A stretch of DNA of 8,419 nucleotides from Anaerobacillus sp. (GCA_007118195.1 SKSA01000004.1:1-8419); one strand, 5' to 3'; positions 1 through 7,132 are shown, counted from the first letter of the stretch. Notes: generated by a model not told the origin, from the letters alone. Program-made: numbers and translations.

Positions 1-24
1 AAAGAAGGAAAGCTTCCGTCTTTT
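1..24. other. Imperfect hairpin at the left edge
   Basis: Positions 1-10 can pair with 14-23 around a 3-nt loop, giving ten base pairs with one A-G mismatch. A short T-rich stretch follows on the plus strand. It could be the end of a terminator for a gene outside the window, in either direction, or chance. In B. subtilis the gene to the left of yloU is rpmB on the opposite strand. No rpmB coding sequence is visible here. Confidence 0.3.
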
Positions 25-94
25 CATATTAGCTTATGACGGGAAACTAGTGGTTTTGTAGAAACAGTATTTTTATTGTTAAGGATATAAACAG

Positions 95-128
95 TTTTCT
101 TTTAAATTTTAAGTGAATATAGTAAAAT
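95..128 (+). promoter_or_regulatory. Possible promoter for the yloU-yloV-degV operon
   Basis: TATAGT at 118-123 matches the sigma-A -10 consensus at five of six bases and lies 17 nt after a poor -35 candidate, TTTTCT at 95-100. An overlapping alternative -10 is TAAAAT at 123-128. The surrounding stretch is very AT-rich, so such matches are expected by chance. The placement, about 45 nt before the yloU start, is sensible. Weak evidence. Confidence 0.3.
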
Positions 129-171
129 GTGATTAGCCATGAAGGTACAATCTAAAAGGGGGATTTCGATC

Positions 172-534
172 ATGTCAATTAAAATGAAAACACAATTAGG
201 TGTAATTGATGTTTCAAAAGAAGTTGTAGCCGTTATTGCCGGTGGTGCTGCTATAGACTGTTACGGGATTGTAGGCATGGCATCCCAGAAGCAACTAAAA
301 GATGGACTTACGGAATTGTTAGGAAAGGAAAACTTCACTAGAGGCGTACTTATTCGAGAAGAAGAGGAAGAAATTCATATTGATATGTATATTATCGTTA
401 GCTATGGAACTAAAATCTCAGAGGTAGCGCATAACGTCCAAACAAAAGTAAAATATCAGCTAGAACAAATGTTAGGATTAAGCGTTGATTCAGTGAATAT
501 ATTCGTTCAAGGAGTTAAGGTAACCAACCTATAG
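172..534 (+). CDS. yloU: Asp23/Gls24 family envelope stress response protein (YloU)
   Basis: A 120-residue protein that is almost entirely one Asp23/Gls24 domain, the usual size for YloU. Landmarks are the early AAIDCYGIVGMA segment, the central IHIDMYIIVSYGTKISEVA strand region and the C-terminal VDSVNIFVQGV. These match B. subtilis YloU closely from memory. It has no signal peptide or membrane segment, so it should be cytoplasmic. Family members are abundant in Gram-positive bacteria and linked to cell-envelope or alkaline stress, but the biochemical role of YloU is not established. The start is ATG 172, because the SD AAAGGGGGA (155-163) sits 8 nt before it. An upstream in-frame ATG at 139 would put that SD inside the coding region and add 11 residues absent from the family. 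It is the first gene of an operon with yloV 25 nt downstream, an arrangement conserved in Firmicutes. Confidence 0.93.
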   Translation: MSIKMKTQLGVIDVSKEVVAVIAGGAAIDCYGIVGMASQKQLKDGLTELLGKENFTRGVLIREEEEEIHIDMYIIVSYGTKISEVAHNVQTKVKYQLEQMLGLSVDSVNIFVQGVKVTNL

Positions 535-559
535 AGTGTGTTTAAAAGGAGGAGCATTA

Positions 560-2239
560 GTGACACTTAAGAGTTTAGAGGGCGAGAAAATAGCTCAAAT
601 GTTTATAGAGGGAGCAACTAATTTAGCTAATAATGTTAAATTAGTTGACTCGTTAAATGTATTTCCAGTTCCTGACGGTGATACTGGAACTAATATGAAT
701 TTGTCGATTACTTCAGGGGTTAAAGAAGTGAAAAAGCAAGTTCCAGAGCAGGTTGGTAAAGTGGCTGGAGCTTTTGCAAAAGGTTTATTAATGGGAGCAC
801 GAGGAAACTCAGGTGTTATTTTATCGCAGTTATTTAGAGGTTTTTCAAAATCTGTTGAAGGTAAAGAGATGTTAACGGGAAAACAATTTGCTGATGCATT
901 TACTGCCGGTGTTGAAATGGCCTATAAAGCCGTTATGAAGCCTGTTGAAGGGACCATTCTTACTGTTGCAAAAGATTCTGCGAAAAAAGCTCAAGAAGAA
1001 GCGAAACGAACAGACGACGTCATTTCAATTATGGAAGCGACTCTTAAAGAGGCGAAGGCTTCTTTAGAACGGACCCCTGACCTTTTGCCTGTACTTAAAG
1101 AAGTGGGGGTTGTCGATTCTGGTGGGAAAGGTCTTGTCATTATTTATGAAGGATTTTTAGCTGTTTTGAAAGGTGAAAAGATTGTTGATCTTGTTCAAGA
1201 AGTTCCGACAATGGACGAGCTAGTAAAAGTAGAACACCACCAAAGTGCTCAAAGTTTCATGTCAACTGAAGATATTGAATTCGGTTATTGTACAGAGGTT
1301 ATGGTGAAATTCGAGGAAGATAAAATCAAAAAGAATCCTTTTGACGAGTCGGCTTTCAGAAATTTATTGGATAACCACGGAGATTCATTACTAGTTGTCT
1401 CGGACGAAGATTTACTGAAAATACATATTCACGCAGAACAGCCAGGTGATGTTATTACCCACGCGCAAAAATATGGTAGTTTACTCAATGTGAAAATTGA
1501 AAATATGCGTGAGCAGCATACGCACTTACTAGAAGAAACAAAAGCTGTTTATGAAGAGAAGCCAGTAGCTAAGAAAGAAAAGGATGAGTTTGGTATCATC
1601 ACAGTAGCTATGGGTGAAGGGATTTCGAAGATGTTTAAAAGTTTAGGTGCGGGGGTTGTCATTGAAGGCGGTCAAACGATGAATCCTAGTACGGAAGATT
1701 TTGTTAAAGCAATTTCTGATCTTAATGCAAAAAAGATTGTGATCTTACCTAACAATAGCAACATTATTATGGCTGCTGAGCAGGCTGCTTCTGTTGTAGA
1801 AGAAGAGGTAGTCGTTGTCGCTTCAAAAACGGTACCTCAAGGTCTTGCTGCTTTACTAGCCTTCAATCCGGGTACAGACCTAGAATCGAATGCAGAAGAT
1901 ATGAGAGATGCTTTACCAACTGTAAAAACAGGACAAGTTACTTTCGCAGTCCGTGATACAAGCCTTGATGGGATTGAAATTAAAAAAGATGATTTTATGG
2001 GAATTGCTGAAAAGCAAATCGTTTCTTCTGGACCAGAACGAAAAGTAGTAACAGAATTATTGTTGAAAACAATGGTTGATGAGGATGCAGAAATTTTAAC
2101 CATTATTCGTGGAGAAGATACGACGGAAGCTGAAGCGGATGATCTTGTAGCTTTTGTAGAACAGGAATTTGAGGATGTGGAAGTAGAAGTATACGAAGGT
2201 AATCAACCGCTATATTCTTATATTTTCTCTGTTGAATAA
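560..2239 (+). CDS. fakA: Fatty acid kinase catalytic subunit FakA (YloV, DAK2/DegV-associated kinase)
   Basis: A 559-residue kinase of the YloV/FakA family that transfers ATP phosphate to a fatty acid held by a FakB (DegV) partner, giving acyl-phosphate for membrane lipid synthesis. The N-terminal DhaL/DAK2 nucleotide-binding domain covers roughly residues 8-200. It carries the PDGDTGTNMN motif, whose Asp39 and Asp41 are the expected magnesium ligands, and the glycine-rich LLMGARGNSGVILSQ loop. The central domain has Cys244 in FGYCTE and His289/His291 in KIHIHAEQPGD, matching the Cys-His-His set reported as metal-binding in staphylococcal FakA. The C-terminal third is the FakB-interacting YloV domain. 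The start is GTG 560, with SD AAAGGAGGA at 545-553, 6 nt upstream. An earlier in-frame GTG at 536 would swallow the SD. The gene is intact and of normal family length. The degV-type gene 24 nt downstream is its likely partner. Confidence 0.93.
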   Translation: MTLKSLEGEKIAQMFIEGATNLANNVKLVDSLNVFPVPDGDTGTNMNLSITSGVKEVKKQVPEQVGKVAGAFAKGLLMGARGNSGVILSQLFRGFSKSVEGKEMLTGKQFADAFTAGVEMAYKAVMKPVEGTILTVAKDSAKKAQEEAKRTDDVISIMEATLKEAKASLERTPDLLPVLKEVGVVDSGGKGLVIIYEGFLAVLKGEKIVDLVQEVPTMDELVKVEHHQSAQSFMSTEDIEFGYCTEVMVKFEEDKIKKNPFDESAFRNLLDNHGDSLLVVSDEDLLKIHIHAEQPGDVITHAQKYGSLLNVKIENMREQHTHLLEETKAVYEEKPVAKKEKDEFGIITVAMGEGISKMFKSLGAGVVIEGGQTMNPSTEDFVKAISDLNAKKIVILPNNSNIIMAAEQAASVVEEEVVVVASKTVPQGLAALLAFNPGTDLESNAEDMRDALPTVKTGQVTFAVRDTSLDGIEIKKDDFMGIAEKQIVSSGPERKVVTELLLKTMVDEDAEILTIIRGEDTTEAEADDLVAFVEQEFEDVEVEVYEGNQPLYSYIFSVE

Positions 2240-2263
2240 ATCTTGTGAGGAGGATGCTGCTTT

Positions 2264-3124
2264 ATGGGAAAAGTTAAAATTGTCACGGATAGTACGGCCG
2301 ATTTACCAAAATCTTTAGTAGAAGAATTAAATATTACTGTCGTTCCATTAAAAGTACTTTTTGGGGAAGAGGAGACGTACGAAGATGGTGTCAATCTTTT
2401 TGCTAATGAATTTTATGATAAATTAGCAACTACCGATGTCATCCCAACAACTTCACAGCCAGCTCCTTATCAATTTGAACAAATATATAATGACATAGCA
2501 AAAGAAGAAACAGATGTAGAGATTATTTCCATTCATATCTCATCAAAATTAAGTGGAACATACCAATCAGCGTTTATAGCTAGTGACATGGTGAAAGATA
2601 ACGTTGAAGTCACTGTCGTTGATTCGAAAAGGGCATCATATGCCATTGGGATCATCGTAGTTGAAGTTGCAAAGCTAGCCGAGTCTGGCGCTTCGAAACA
2701 ACAATGTATGGAACGTTTAAATGAATTATTAGAGGATACGAGTCTTTATTTTATGGTGGATACATTAGAGTTTTTACAAAAAAACGGAAGAATTGGAAAG
2801 GCGTCAGCGGTACTCGGCTCATTATTAAAAATTAAGCCGATCCTTTCATTAAATTCTGATGGTGAAGTTTTTCCTTTCGATAAAGTTCGTGGTCAAAAAA
2901 AAGCTTTAGCGAAAATTTATGGTTTTCTTGAAAGTGATGTTGGGAAACAACCCATTCATGTTGGCATTTCTCATGCTAATGCGAAGGAATTTGCAGATGA
3001 GATTTTGTCACAAATGCAAAATCAATTTACCATTAAATCGGAAGTAATTACAGAAATCGGTCCTGTCATCGGTGCACACGTTGGTCCAGGTGCTATTGCG
3101 ATAATAGTTACAATTGCAAAGTAA
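2264..3124 (+). CDS. DegV family fatty-acid-binding protein (FakB-like)
   Basis: A 286-residue DegV protein of full family length, predicted to bind a free fatty acid and present its carboxylate to FakA for phosphorylation. Visible family marks are the N-terminal KIVTDSTADLP, PTTSQPAP (Thr62, Thr63, Ser64), SSKLSGTYQSA (Ser93-Ala103), LQKNGRIGKASAVLG (Arg176) and the C-terminal GAHVGPGAIAI (His272). The Thr/Ser, Ser93, Arg and His positions correspond to the polar head-group site described for staphylococcal FakB proteins. It is cytoplasmic, with no signal or membrane segment. The start is ATG 2264, with SD AGGAGG (2248-2253) 10 nt upstream. An ATG at 2254 is out of frame. It follows fakA by 24 nt, so co-transcription is likely. 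Bacilli usually carry several DegV paralogues with different acyl preferences, and the preference of this one cannot be read from sequence. To my recollection B. subtilis lacks a degV gene at this position. Confidence 0.9.
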   Translation: MGKVKIVTDSTADLPKSLVEELNITVVPLKVLFGEEETYEDGVNLFANEFYDKLATTDVIPTTSQPAPYQFEQIYNDIAKEETDVEIISIHISSKLSGTYQSAFIASDMVKDNVEVTVVDSKRASYAIGIIVVEVAKLAESGASKQQCMERLNELLEDTSLYFMVDTLEFLQKNGRIGKASAVLGSLLKIKPILSLNSDGEVFPFDKVRGQKKALAKIYGFLESDVGKQPIHVGISHANAKEFADEILSQMQNQFTIKSEVITEIGPVIGAHVGPGAIAIIVTIAK

Positions 3125-3139
3125 AAATGTTATATTAAT

Positions 3140-3226
3140 AAGGTGTCACACACATCCGCTTGCTATTTCAATGCTTAAAAGCATTTGTATTAGCTTAAAA
3201 GATGTAGTGGTGGCGCCTTCTTTTAT
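3140..3226 (+). terminator. Long imperfect hairpin with T-rich tail after degV (probable terminator or structured RNA)
   Basis: Positions 3140-3156 pair with 3201-3219 as about 17 base pairs, including two G-U wobbles and two single-base bulges on the right arm. The base of the stem is AAGGTGTC against GGCGCCTT. A T-rich run (TTCTTTTATT, 3218-3227) follows at once, as in an intrinsic terminator. The 44-nt apical part is not simple: AATGCTT (3170-3176) pairs perfectly with AAGCATT (3179-3185), and GCTA (3162-3165) can pair with TAGC (3191-3194), extending this inner stem. It begins 15 nt after the degV stop. The simplest reading is the transcription terminator of yloU-yloV-degV. The large structured loop is atypical, so an attenuator or small RNA is possible. 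I recognise no riboswitch family. Confidence 0.5.
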
Positions 3227-3271
3227 TGTAAAGAAATTATTTTAATATAAAAACCATTTCGTAATAACAAA

Positions 3272-3304
3272 ATAGGTAATATCGATTATAATAGAATGAC
3301 CTAT
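3272..3304 (+). promoter_or_regulatory. Possible sdaAB promoter: consensus -10 within a flanking inverted repeat
   Basis: TATAAT at 3287-3292 is a perfect sigma-A -10 hexamer, about 100 nt before the sdaAB start. No good -35 is seen at 16-18 nt spacing, so an activator may be needed or the match may be chance in AT-rich DNA. The -10 is flanked by ATAGGT (3272-3277) and ACCTAT (3299-3304), a perfect 6-bp inverted repeat with 21 nt between the arms, which could be a regulator site. The location after the hairpin at 3140-3226 supports separate transcription of the serine dehydratase genes. Confidence 0.4.
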
Positions 3305-3336
3305 GTAAATGTTAGAAACTAAATCAATGAGGCTGT

Positions 3337-3364
3337 TTTTGTAAGCGGTGTTGCTTTTACAAAA
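3337..3364 (+). other. Stem-loop in the sdaAB leader
   Basis: TTTTGTAAGC (3337-3346) pairs with GCTTTTACAAAA (3353-3364) around the 6-nt loop GGTGTT. This gives ten base pairs with a two-T bulge on the right arm. No T-run follows; the next bases are GGGGCATTAATAAATA and then the sdaAB ribosome binding site. It is therefore unlikely to be an intrinsic terminator. It could affect mRNA stability or translation of sdaAB, or bind a regulator. Function unknown. Confidence 0.4.
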
Positions 3365-3393
3365 GGGGCATTAATAAATAGGGGGATTTTATC

Positions 3394-4059
3394 ATGAAAT
3401 ATAGAACAGTGTTTGATATTATTGGTCCGGTAATGATTGGTCCATCAAGTTCCCACACTGCTGGAGCTGCGAGAATTGGAAGAGTGGCTCGAACCTTATT
3501 AGGAAAACAGCCAAAATGGGTTGAAATTTCTTTTTATGGTTCATTTGCTAAAACATATAAAGGGCATGGGACCGATGTCGCTCTCGTTGGTGGCCTATTA
3601 GATTTTGACACTTTTGATCAAAGGATAAAAGATTCATTAAAAATTGCTGAAGACTTAGGGGTTGAAATTAAAATACAGGAAGAAGATGCCGTGCCTGAGC
3701 ATCCCAATACTGCGAAAATAAGGCTTGGAACTTGTGAAGAAGATACCTTAGAATTAGTTGGTATATCTATCGGTGGCGGAAAAATAGAGATTGTCGAATT
3801 AAACGGCTTTTTGTTGAGGTTATCTGGGAACCACCCGGCAATTTTAGTTGTTCATGATGATCGCTATGGCGTGATCGCAGCCGTATCCAATGTGTTAGCT
3901 AAACATGAAATAAATATAGGTCATATGGAAGTTTCTCGTAAAGAAAAAGGTAAAGAAGCATTGATGGTTATTGAAATTGATCAAAATGTTGACGATATCC
4001 TCCTAGCCGAAGTAGCTTCGTTACCGAATATATGTAAAGTGACAAAAATACACGATTAA
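3394..4059 (+). CDS. sdaAB: L-serine dehydratase, iron-sulfur-dependent, beta subunit
   Basis: A 221-residue beta chain of the two-subunit L-serine dehydratase (serine to pyruvate plus ammonia), close to the 220 residues of B. subtilis SdaAB. The N-terminal part is the serine dehydratase beta domain, marked by FDIIGPVMIGPSSSHTAGAARIGR (Gly16-Gly24 core). From about residue 148 to the end runs an ACT domain (HPAILVVHDDRYGVIAAVSNVLAKHEINIG), a fold that commonly binds amino acids and may sense serine. The iron-sulfur cluster is held by the alpha subunit, encoded next. The start is ATG 3394, with GGGGGA at 3381-3386 as SD, 7 nt away. The gene follows a 269-nt non-coding spacer containing a terminator-like hairpin, a possible promoter and a leader stem-loop, so it probably begins a new transcription unit. 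Confidence 0.95.
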   Translation: MKYRTVFDIIGPVMIGPSSSHTAGAARIGRVARTLLGKQPKWVEISFYGSFAKTYKGHGTDVALVGGLLDFDTFDQRIKDSLKIAEDLGVEIKIQEEDAVPEHPNTAKIRLGTCEEDTLELVGISIGGGKIEIVELNGFLLRLSGNHPAILVVHDDRYGVIAAVSNVLAKHEINIGHMEVSRKEKGKEALMVIEIDQNVDDILLAEVASLPNICKVTKIHD

Positions 4060-4165
4060 TTTGAAGTCAATTTAAACTATACAATTTAAAAATTATACGC
4101 GTATTTAGCATCGGGTAAGATACGAATAACTCAAAACTCAACATTGAACAGAAAGGGGCATGTAT
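4060..4165 (+). other. Spacer between sdaAB and sdaAA
   Basis: A 106-nt AT-rich non-coding gap separating two genes whose products form one enzyme. It contains a perfect 10-bp palindrome, ATACGCGTAT (4095-4104), and a 5-bp inverted repeat, CGTAT (4100-4104) with ATACG (4120-4124). I find no T-tailed terminator and no promoter with both hexamers convincing. The sdaAA SD, AAAGGGG, is at 4152-4158. Confidence 0.4.
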
Positions 4166-5050
4166 ATGTTTCGTAACGTTGCAGAGCTCGTGGAAATAGC
4201 AGAGAAAGAAAATATTTTGATCTCCGATGTGATGATTAGACAGGAAATGGAAGTAACGGAGAAAAGCTATGATGAAGTATTTGAACAAATGGATAAAAAT
4301 TTATTAGTGATGGAAGAAGCAATTGAAAGAGGAATAAATGAAAAAGTAACATCTGTCTCAGGATTAACTGGGGGGGATGCAGTACTTTTACAAAAATATA
4401 TACAATCGGGTAAATCTTTAGCAGGAGATTTTCACCTTGATGCCGTAAGTAAAGCAATAGCTACAAATGAAGTTAACGCAGCTATGGGGACGATATGTGC
4501 CACTCCAACTGCAGGGTCAGCTGGAGTGGTACCTGGGACACTGTTTGCGCTTAAGCATAAAGTAAATCCATCGAGGGGAAAAATGGTTCGCTATTTATTT
4601 ACGAGTGGCGCATTTGGTCTTGTTGTAGCCAATAATGCCTCGATTTCTGGTGCGGCGGGTGGCTGTCAGGCAGAGGTTGGATCTGCAACTGGAATGGCGG
4701 CAGCGGCTATTGTAGAACTTATGGATGGAACACCTAAGCAATCAGCTCATGCTATGGCAATTGCTTTAAAAAATATGCTTGGTCTTGTTTGTGATCCTGT
4801 TGCTGGTCTAGTTGAAGTACCTTGTGTAAAAAGAAATGCTATGGGGGCTTCTAACGCCATTGTAGCTGCAGATATGGCGCTGGCAGGGATTGAAAGTAGA
4901 ATTCCGTGTGATGAAGTTATTGATGCTATGTATAAAATTGGTCAGGCAATGTCATTAGATTTACGAGAAACAGCTGGAGGAGGTTTAGCGGCTACTCCAA
5001 CAGGTAAAGAATTAGAAGCGAAAATCTTTGGAGCTAGTCACAAAAAATAA
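4166..5050 (+). CDS. sdaAA: L-serine dehydratase, iron-sulfur-dependent, alpha subunit
   Basis: A 294-residue alpha chain carrying the catalytic [4Fe-4S] cluster of the serine dehydratase. The expected three cysteines are present: Cys167 (AAGGCQAEVGS), Cys209 (LVCDPVAG) and Cys220 (VEVPCVKRN). Their spacing of 42 and 11 residues equals that of the cluster ligands of the Legionella type 1 enzyme as I recall them. Other hallmarks are the TNEVNAAMGTICATPTAGSAGVVPG and GLAATPTGKELE segments. It is near full length compared with B. subtilis SdaAA (about 300). I start it at ATG 4166, giving MFRNVAEL as in B. subtilis, because the SD AAAGGGG (4152-4158) is 7 nt away. The earlier in-frame ATG at 4160 would leave only one base. 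The enzyme requires SdaAB, encoded upstream, and its cluster is oxygen-sensitive in this family. Confidence 0.95.
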   Translation: MFRNVAELVEIAEKENILISDVMIRQEMEVTEKSYDEVFEQMDKNLLVMEEAIERGINEKVTSVSGLTGGDAVLLQKYIQSGKSLAGDFHLDAVSKAIATNEVNAAMGTICATPTAGSAGVVPGTLFALKHKVNPSRGKMVRYLFTSGAFGLVVANNASISGAAGGCQAEVGSATGMAAAAIVELMDGTPKQSAHAMAIALKNMLGLVCDPVAGLVEVPCVKRNAMGASNAIVAADMALAGIESRIPCDEVIDAMYKIGQAMSLDLRETAGGGLAATPTGKELEAKIFGASHKK

Positions 5051-5052
5051 AT

Positions 5053-7089
5053 ATGTTAAATAGTCCAGTTACTATGGTAAAGGGGATTGGGGAAGAAAAG
5101 GCTAAAGACTTACAATCTTTAGGGATTTTTACTGTGAAAGATTTAATTGAATATTTTCCATATCGTTATGAAGACTATCGACCGAAAGACATTTCTGAAT
5201 TAAAGCATGACGAGCGAGCAACAATAGAAGGAATCATTCAAAGTGAACCTGTTGTGCGTTTTTTTGGCAGAAAAAAATCTAAGTTATCGTTGAAAGTTTT
5301 AGCAGGTAATGTCCTTTTCACTGCTGTTTTTTTTAACCAACATTTTTTAAAAACGAAATTAGTTATCGGTAGTAAGGTTACACTAACTGGTAAGTGGGAT
5401 CAGCACCGTCTGACATTGACTGTGAACGAAAGCAAAATTGGTGCCTCTGTTCAAAAAGACGTCTATGAGCCTGTTTATTCAGTCGGTGGGAAAGTGACAG
5501 TTAAGTCGTTAAAGAAGATGATTCAAACAGCTATCGAACAGTTTGGTCATGGAATTAATGAAATTCTTCCAGAATATTTTTTGAAAAAGTATAAGCTATT
5601 GGAAAGAAAATATTCGATTTATAAGTTACATTATCCAAAAAGTTTTGAAGATGCTAAGCAGGCTAGAAGAAGAATGGTCTATGAGGAGTTTCTTTTGTTT
5701 CAGTTAAAAATGCAAACGTTAAAAAAGTTTCACCGTGAAAACAGCGGTGGAACTGCAATTGCTTATAAAGACAAGATGGTGAATTCTTTTATCAGTAAGC
5801 TACCATTCCCATTAACGTCCGCTCAGCAAAGAGTAGTTGATGAAATATTAGCTGACGTGTGCTCTCCAATTCGAATGAATCGTTTATTGCAAGGGGATGT
5901 TGGCTCAGGTAAAACGGTTGTAGCAGCGATCAGTTTATACGCTGTTGTAACAGCGCGGTTCCAAGGAGCTTTAATGGTCCCAACTGAAATATTAGCTGAA
6001 CAGCATTATCATTCTTTAAATGAGCTGTTACAGCCGATTGGATTGACAGTAGAGTTATTAACAGGTTCAGTAAAAGGTAAGAGGCGAAAAGAACTTTTAA
6101 AGCGCCTCGAGGAAGGAGAAGTCGATGTTCTTATAGGTACTCATGCTTTGATTCAAGATGAAGTAAATTTCCACCGTCTTGGACTAGTGATTACGGATGA
6201 ACAGCACCGCTTTGGTGTGGAACAAAGGCGCACTTTACGTAGTAAGGGTCAAAATCCAGACGTTATGTTTATGACAGCAACCCCAATTCCGAGGACACTT
6301 GCGATCTCAACCTTTGGAGATATGGACGTTTCAACCATTGATGAAATGCCAGCGGGTCGTAAGCCTATACAAACGTATTGGGCTCGTCATGAAATGTTAG
6401 AAAGAGTTTTAACATTTGTGGAAAAGGAACTTGAAAAAGGAAGGCAAGCGTATGTTATTTGTCCTCTTATTGAAGAATCTGAAAAGCTTGACGTTCAAAA
6501 TGCCATTGAAGTTCACACACAATTACAACAGTATTTTAAAGGTTATAACGTAGGTCTGATGCATGGGCGCCTTCATTCTAGTGAAAAGGACGATGTCATG
6601 CAGCGTTTTAGTAACAATGAAATACAGATTCTTGTTTCTACGACTGTTGTTGAAGTAGGTGTCAATGTACCGAATGCAACGATGATGGTTATTTATGATG
6701 CAGAGCGATTTGGGTTATCGCAACTTCACCAACTTAGAGGTCGCGTTGGGCGCGGGGAAGCACAGTCATATTGTATTTTATTAGCAGATCCTAAAAGTGA
6801 AGTTGGTAAAGAACGGATGAAAATTATGACTGAAACAAATGACGGCTTTGATTTATCGCAAAGAGATTTAGAATTAAGAGGGCCAGGAGATTTTTTTGGT
6901 CAAAAACAAAGTGGTTTACCGGTATTTAAAATAGCTGATATGATCCATGACTATCGTGCCCTAGAAGTAGCTAGAAATGATGCAGCGCAGTTGGTTTCAT
7001 CAGAGTACTTTTGGAAGGATCCAGAATATAGATACTTAGTTATTTATTTAGAAGAAGAAGGCGTATTAGCTGGAGATAAAATCGATTAA
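5053..7089 (+). CDS. recG: ATP-dependent DNA helicase RecG
   Basis: A 678-residue RecG, the superfamily 2 helicase that remodels stalled replication forks and Holliday junctions; B. subtilis RecG is about 682 residues. The N-terminal wedge/OB region (about residues 1-165) includes KGIGEEKAKDLQSLGI and YFPYRYEDY. Helicase motifs follow in order: Walker A GDVGSGKT (Lys287), MVPTEILAEQH, Walker B DEQH (382-385), MTATPIPRTL (from 407), VICPLIEES, STTVVEVGVNVPNA and QLHQLRGRVGRG (557-568). The RecG C-terminal hallmark DLELRGPGDFFGQKQSG is present. All motifs look intact. ATG 5053 is 2 nt after the sdaAA stop. The frame is closed upstream by TAG at 5035-5037 with no other standard start before it. 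No proper SD precedes it: the only GGAG (5030-5033) is 19 nt away. Translation is therefore probably coupled to sdaAA. The next in-frame ATG, 5074, has no SD either. Confidence 0.96.
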   Translation: MLNSPVTMVKGIGEEKAKDLQSLGIFTVKDLIEYFPYRYEDYRPKDISELKHDERATIEGIIQSEPVVRFFGRKKSKLSLKVLAGNVLFTAVFFNQHFLKTKLVIGSKVTLTGKWDQHRLTLTVNESKIGASVQKDVYEPVYSVGGKVTVKSLKKMIQTAIEQFGHGINEILPEYFLKKYKLLERKYSIYKLHYPKSFEDAKQARRRMVYEEFLLFQLKMQTLKKFHRENSGGTAIAYKDKMVNSFISKLPFPLTSAQQRVVDEILADVCSPIRMNRLLQGDVGSGKTVVAAISLYAVVTARFQGALMVPTEILAEQHYHSLNELLQPIGLTVELLTGSVKGKRRKELLKRLEEGEVDVLIGTHALIQDEVNFHRLGLVITDEQHRFGVEQRRTLRSKGQNPDVMFMTATPIPRTLAISTFGDMDVSTIDEMPAGRKPIQTYWARHEMLERVLTFVEKELEKGRQAYVICPLIEESEKLDVQNAIEVHTQLQQYFKGYNVGLMHGRLHSSEKDDVMQRFSNNEIQILVSTTVVEVGVNVPNATMMVIYDAERFGLSQLHQLRGRVGRGEAQSYCILLADPKSEVGKERMKIMTETNDGFDLSQRDLELRGPGDFFGQKQSGLPVFKIADMIHDYRALEVARNDAAQLVSSEYFWKDPEYRYLVIYLEEEGVLAGDKID

Positions 7090-7103
7090 CTAACATTTTA
7101 TTA

Positions 7104-7132
7104 TTGAAATTAAAATATAATTTTTATATACT
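7104..7132 (+). promoter_or_regulatory. Sigma-A-type promoter of fapR-plsX
   Basis: TTGAAA (7104-7109) and TATACT (7127-7132) are separated by exactly 17 nt. They match the -35 and -10 consensus at four or five of six positions each. Transcription would start near the A/G at 7139-7140, inside the FapR operator described next. This lets fapR-plsX and downstream lipid genes be transcribed independently of recG. I see no terminator between recG and this promoter, so some read-through is also likely. Confidence 0.75.

Noticed and set aside
1..27. Minus-strand start codon (CAT at 25-27) reading off the left edge, perhaps rpmB
   Set aside because: The translation (MKRRKLSFF) is not the ribosomal protein L28 start and has no SD upstream on that strand.
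139..171. In-frame upstream ATG for yloU
   Set aside because: It would place the strong AAAGGGGGA ribosome site inside the gene, has no SD of its own, and adds residues that YloU proteins lack.
536..559. In-frame upstream GTG for yloV/fakA
   Set aside because: The AAAGGAGGA site at 545-553 would be internal. GTG 560 has correct spacing and matches the family N-terminus.
1837..2103. Minus-strand open frame inside fakA
   Set aside because: It is antisense to a well-conserved gene, with no ribosome site and no recognisable protein features. The same holds for the open frames at 4067-4288, 4236-4457, 7279-7563, 7533-7787 and 7880-8179.
3140..3226. T-box or known riboswitch for the serine dehydratase genes
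   Set aside because: The GGTGG-like stretch near 3207-3213 does not match the T-box antiterminator core and is consumed by pairing with the left arm. No specifier stem is evident and no other riboswitch core was recognised.
4160..4165. Upstream ATG for sdaAA
   Set aside because: Only one base separates it from AAAGGGG. ATG 4166 has 7-nt spacing and gives the family start MFRNV.
4370..4376. Run of seven G residues in sdaAA as a phase-variation site
   Set aside because: The run simply encodes the conserved GG of SGLTGGDAV and the frame is intact. A housekeeping enzyme makes switching unlikely without population data.
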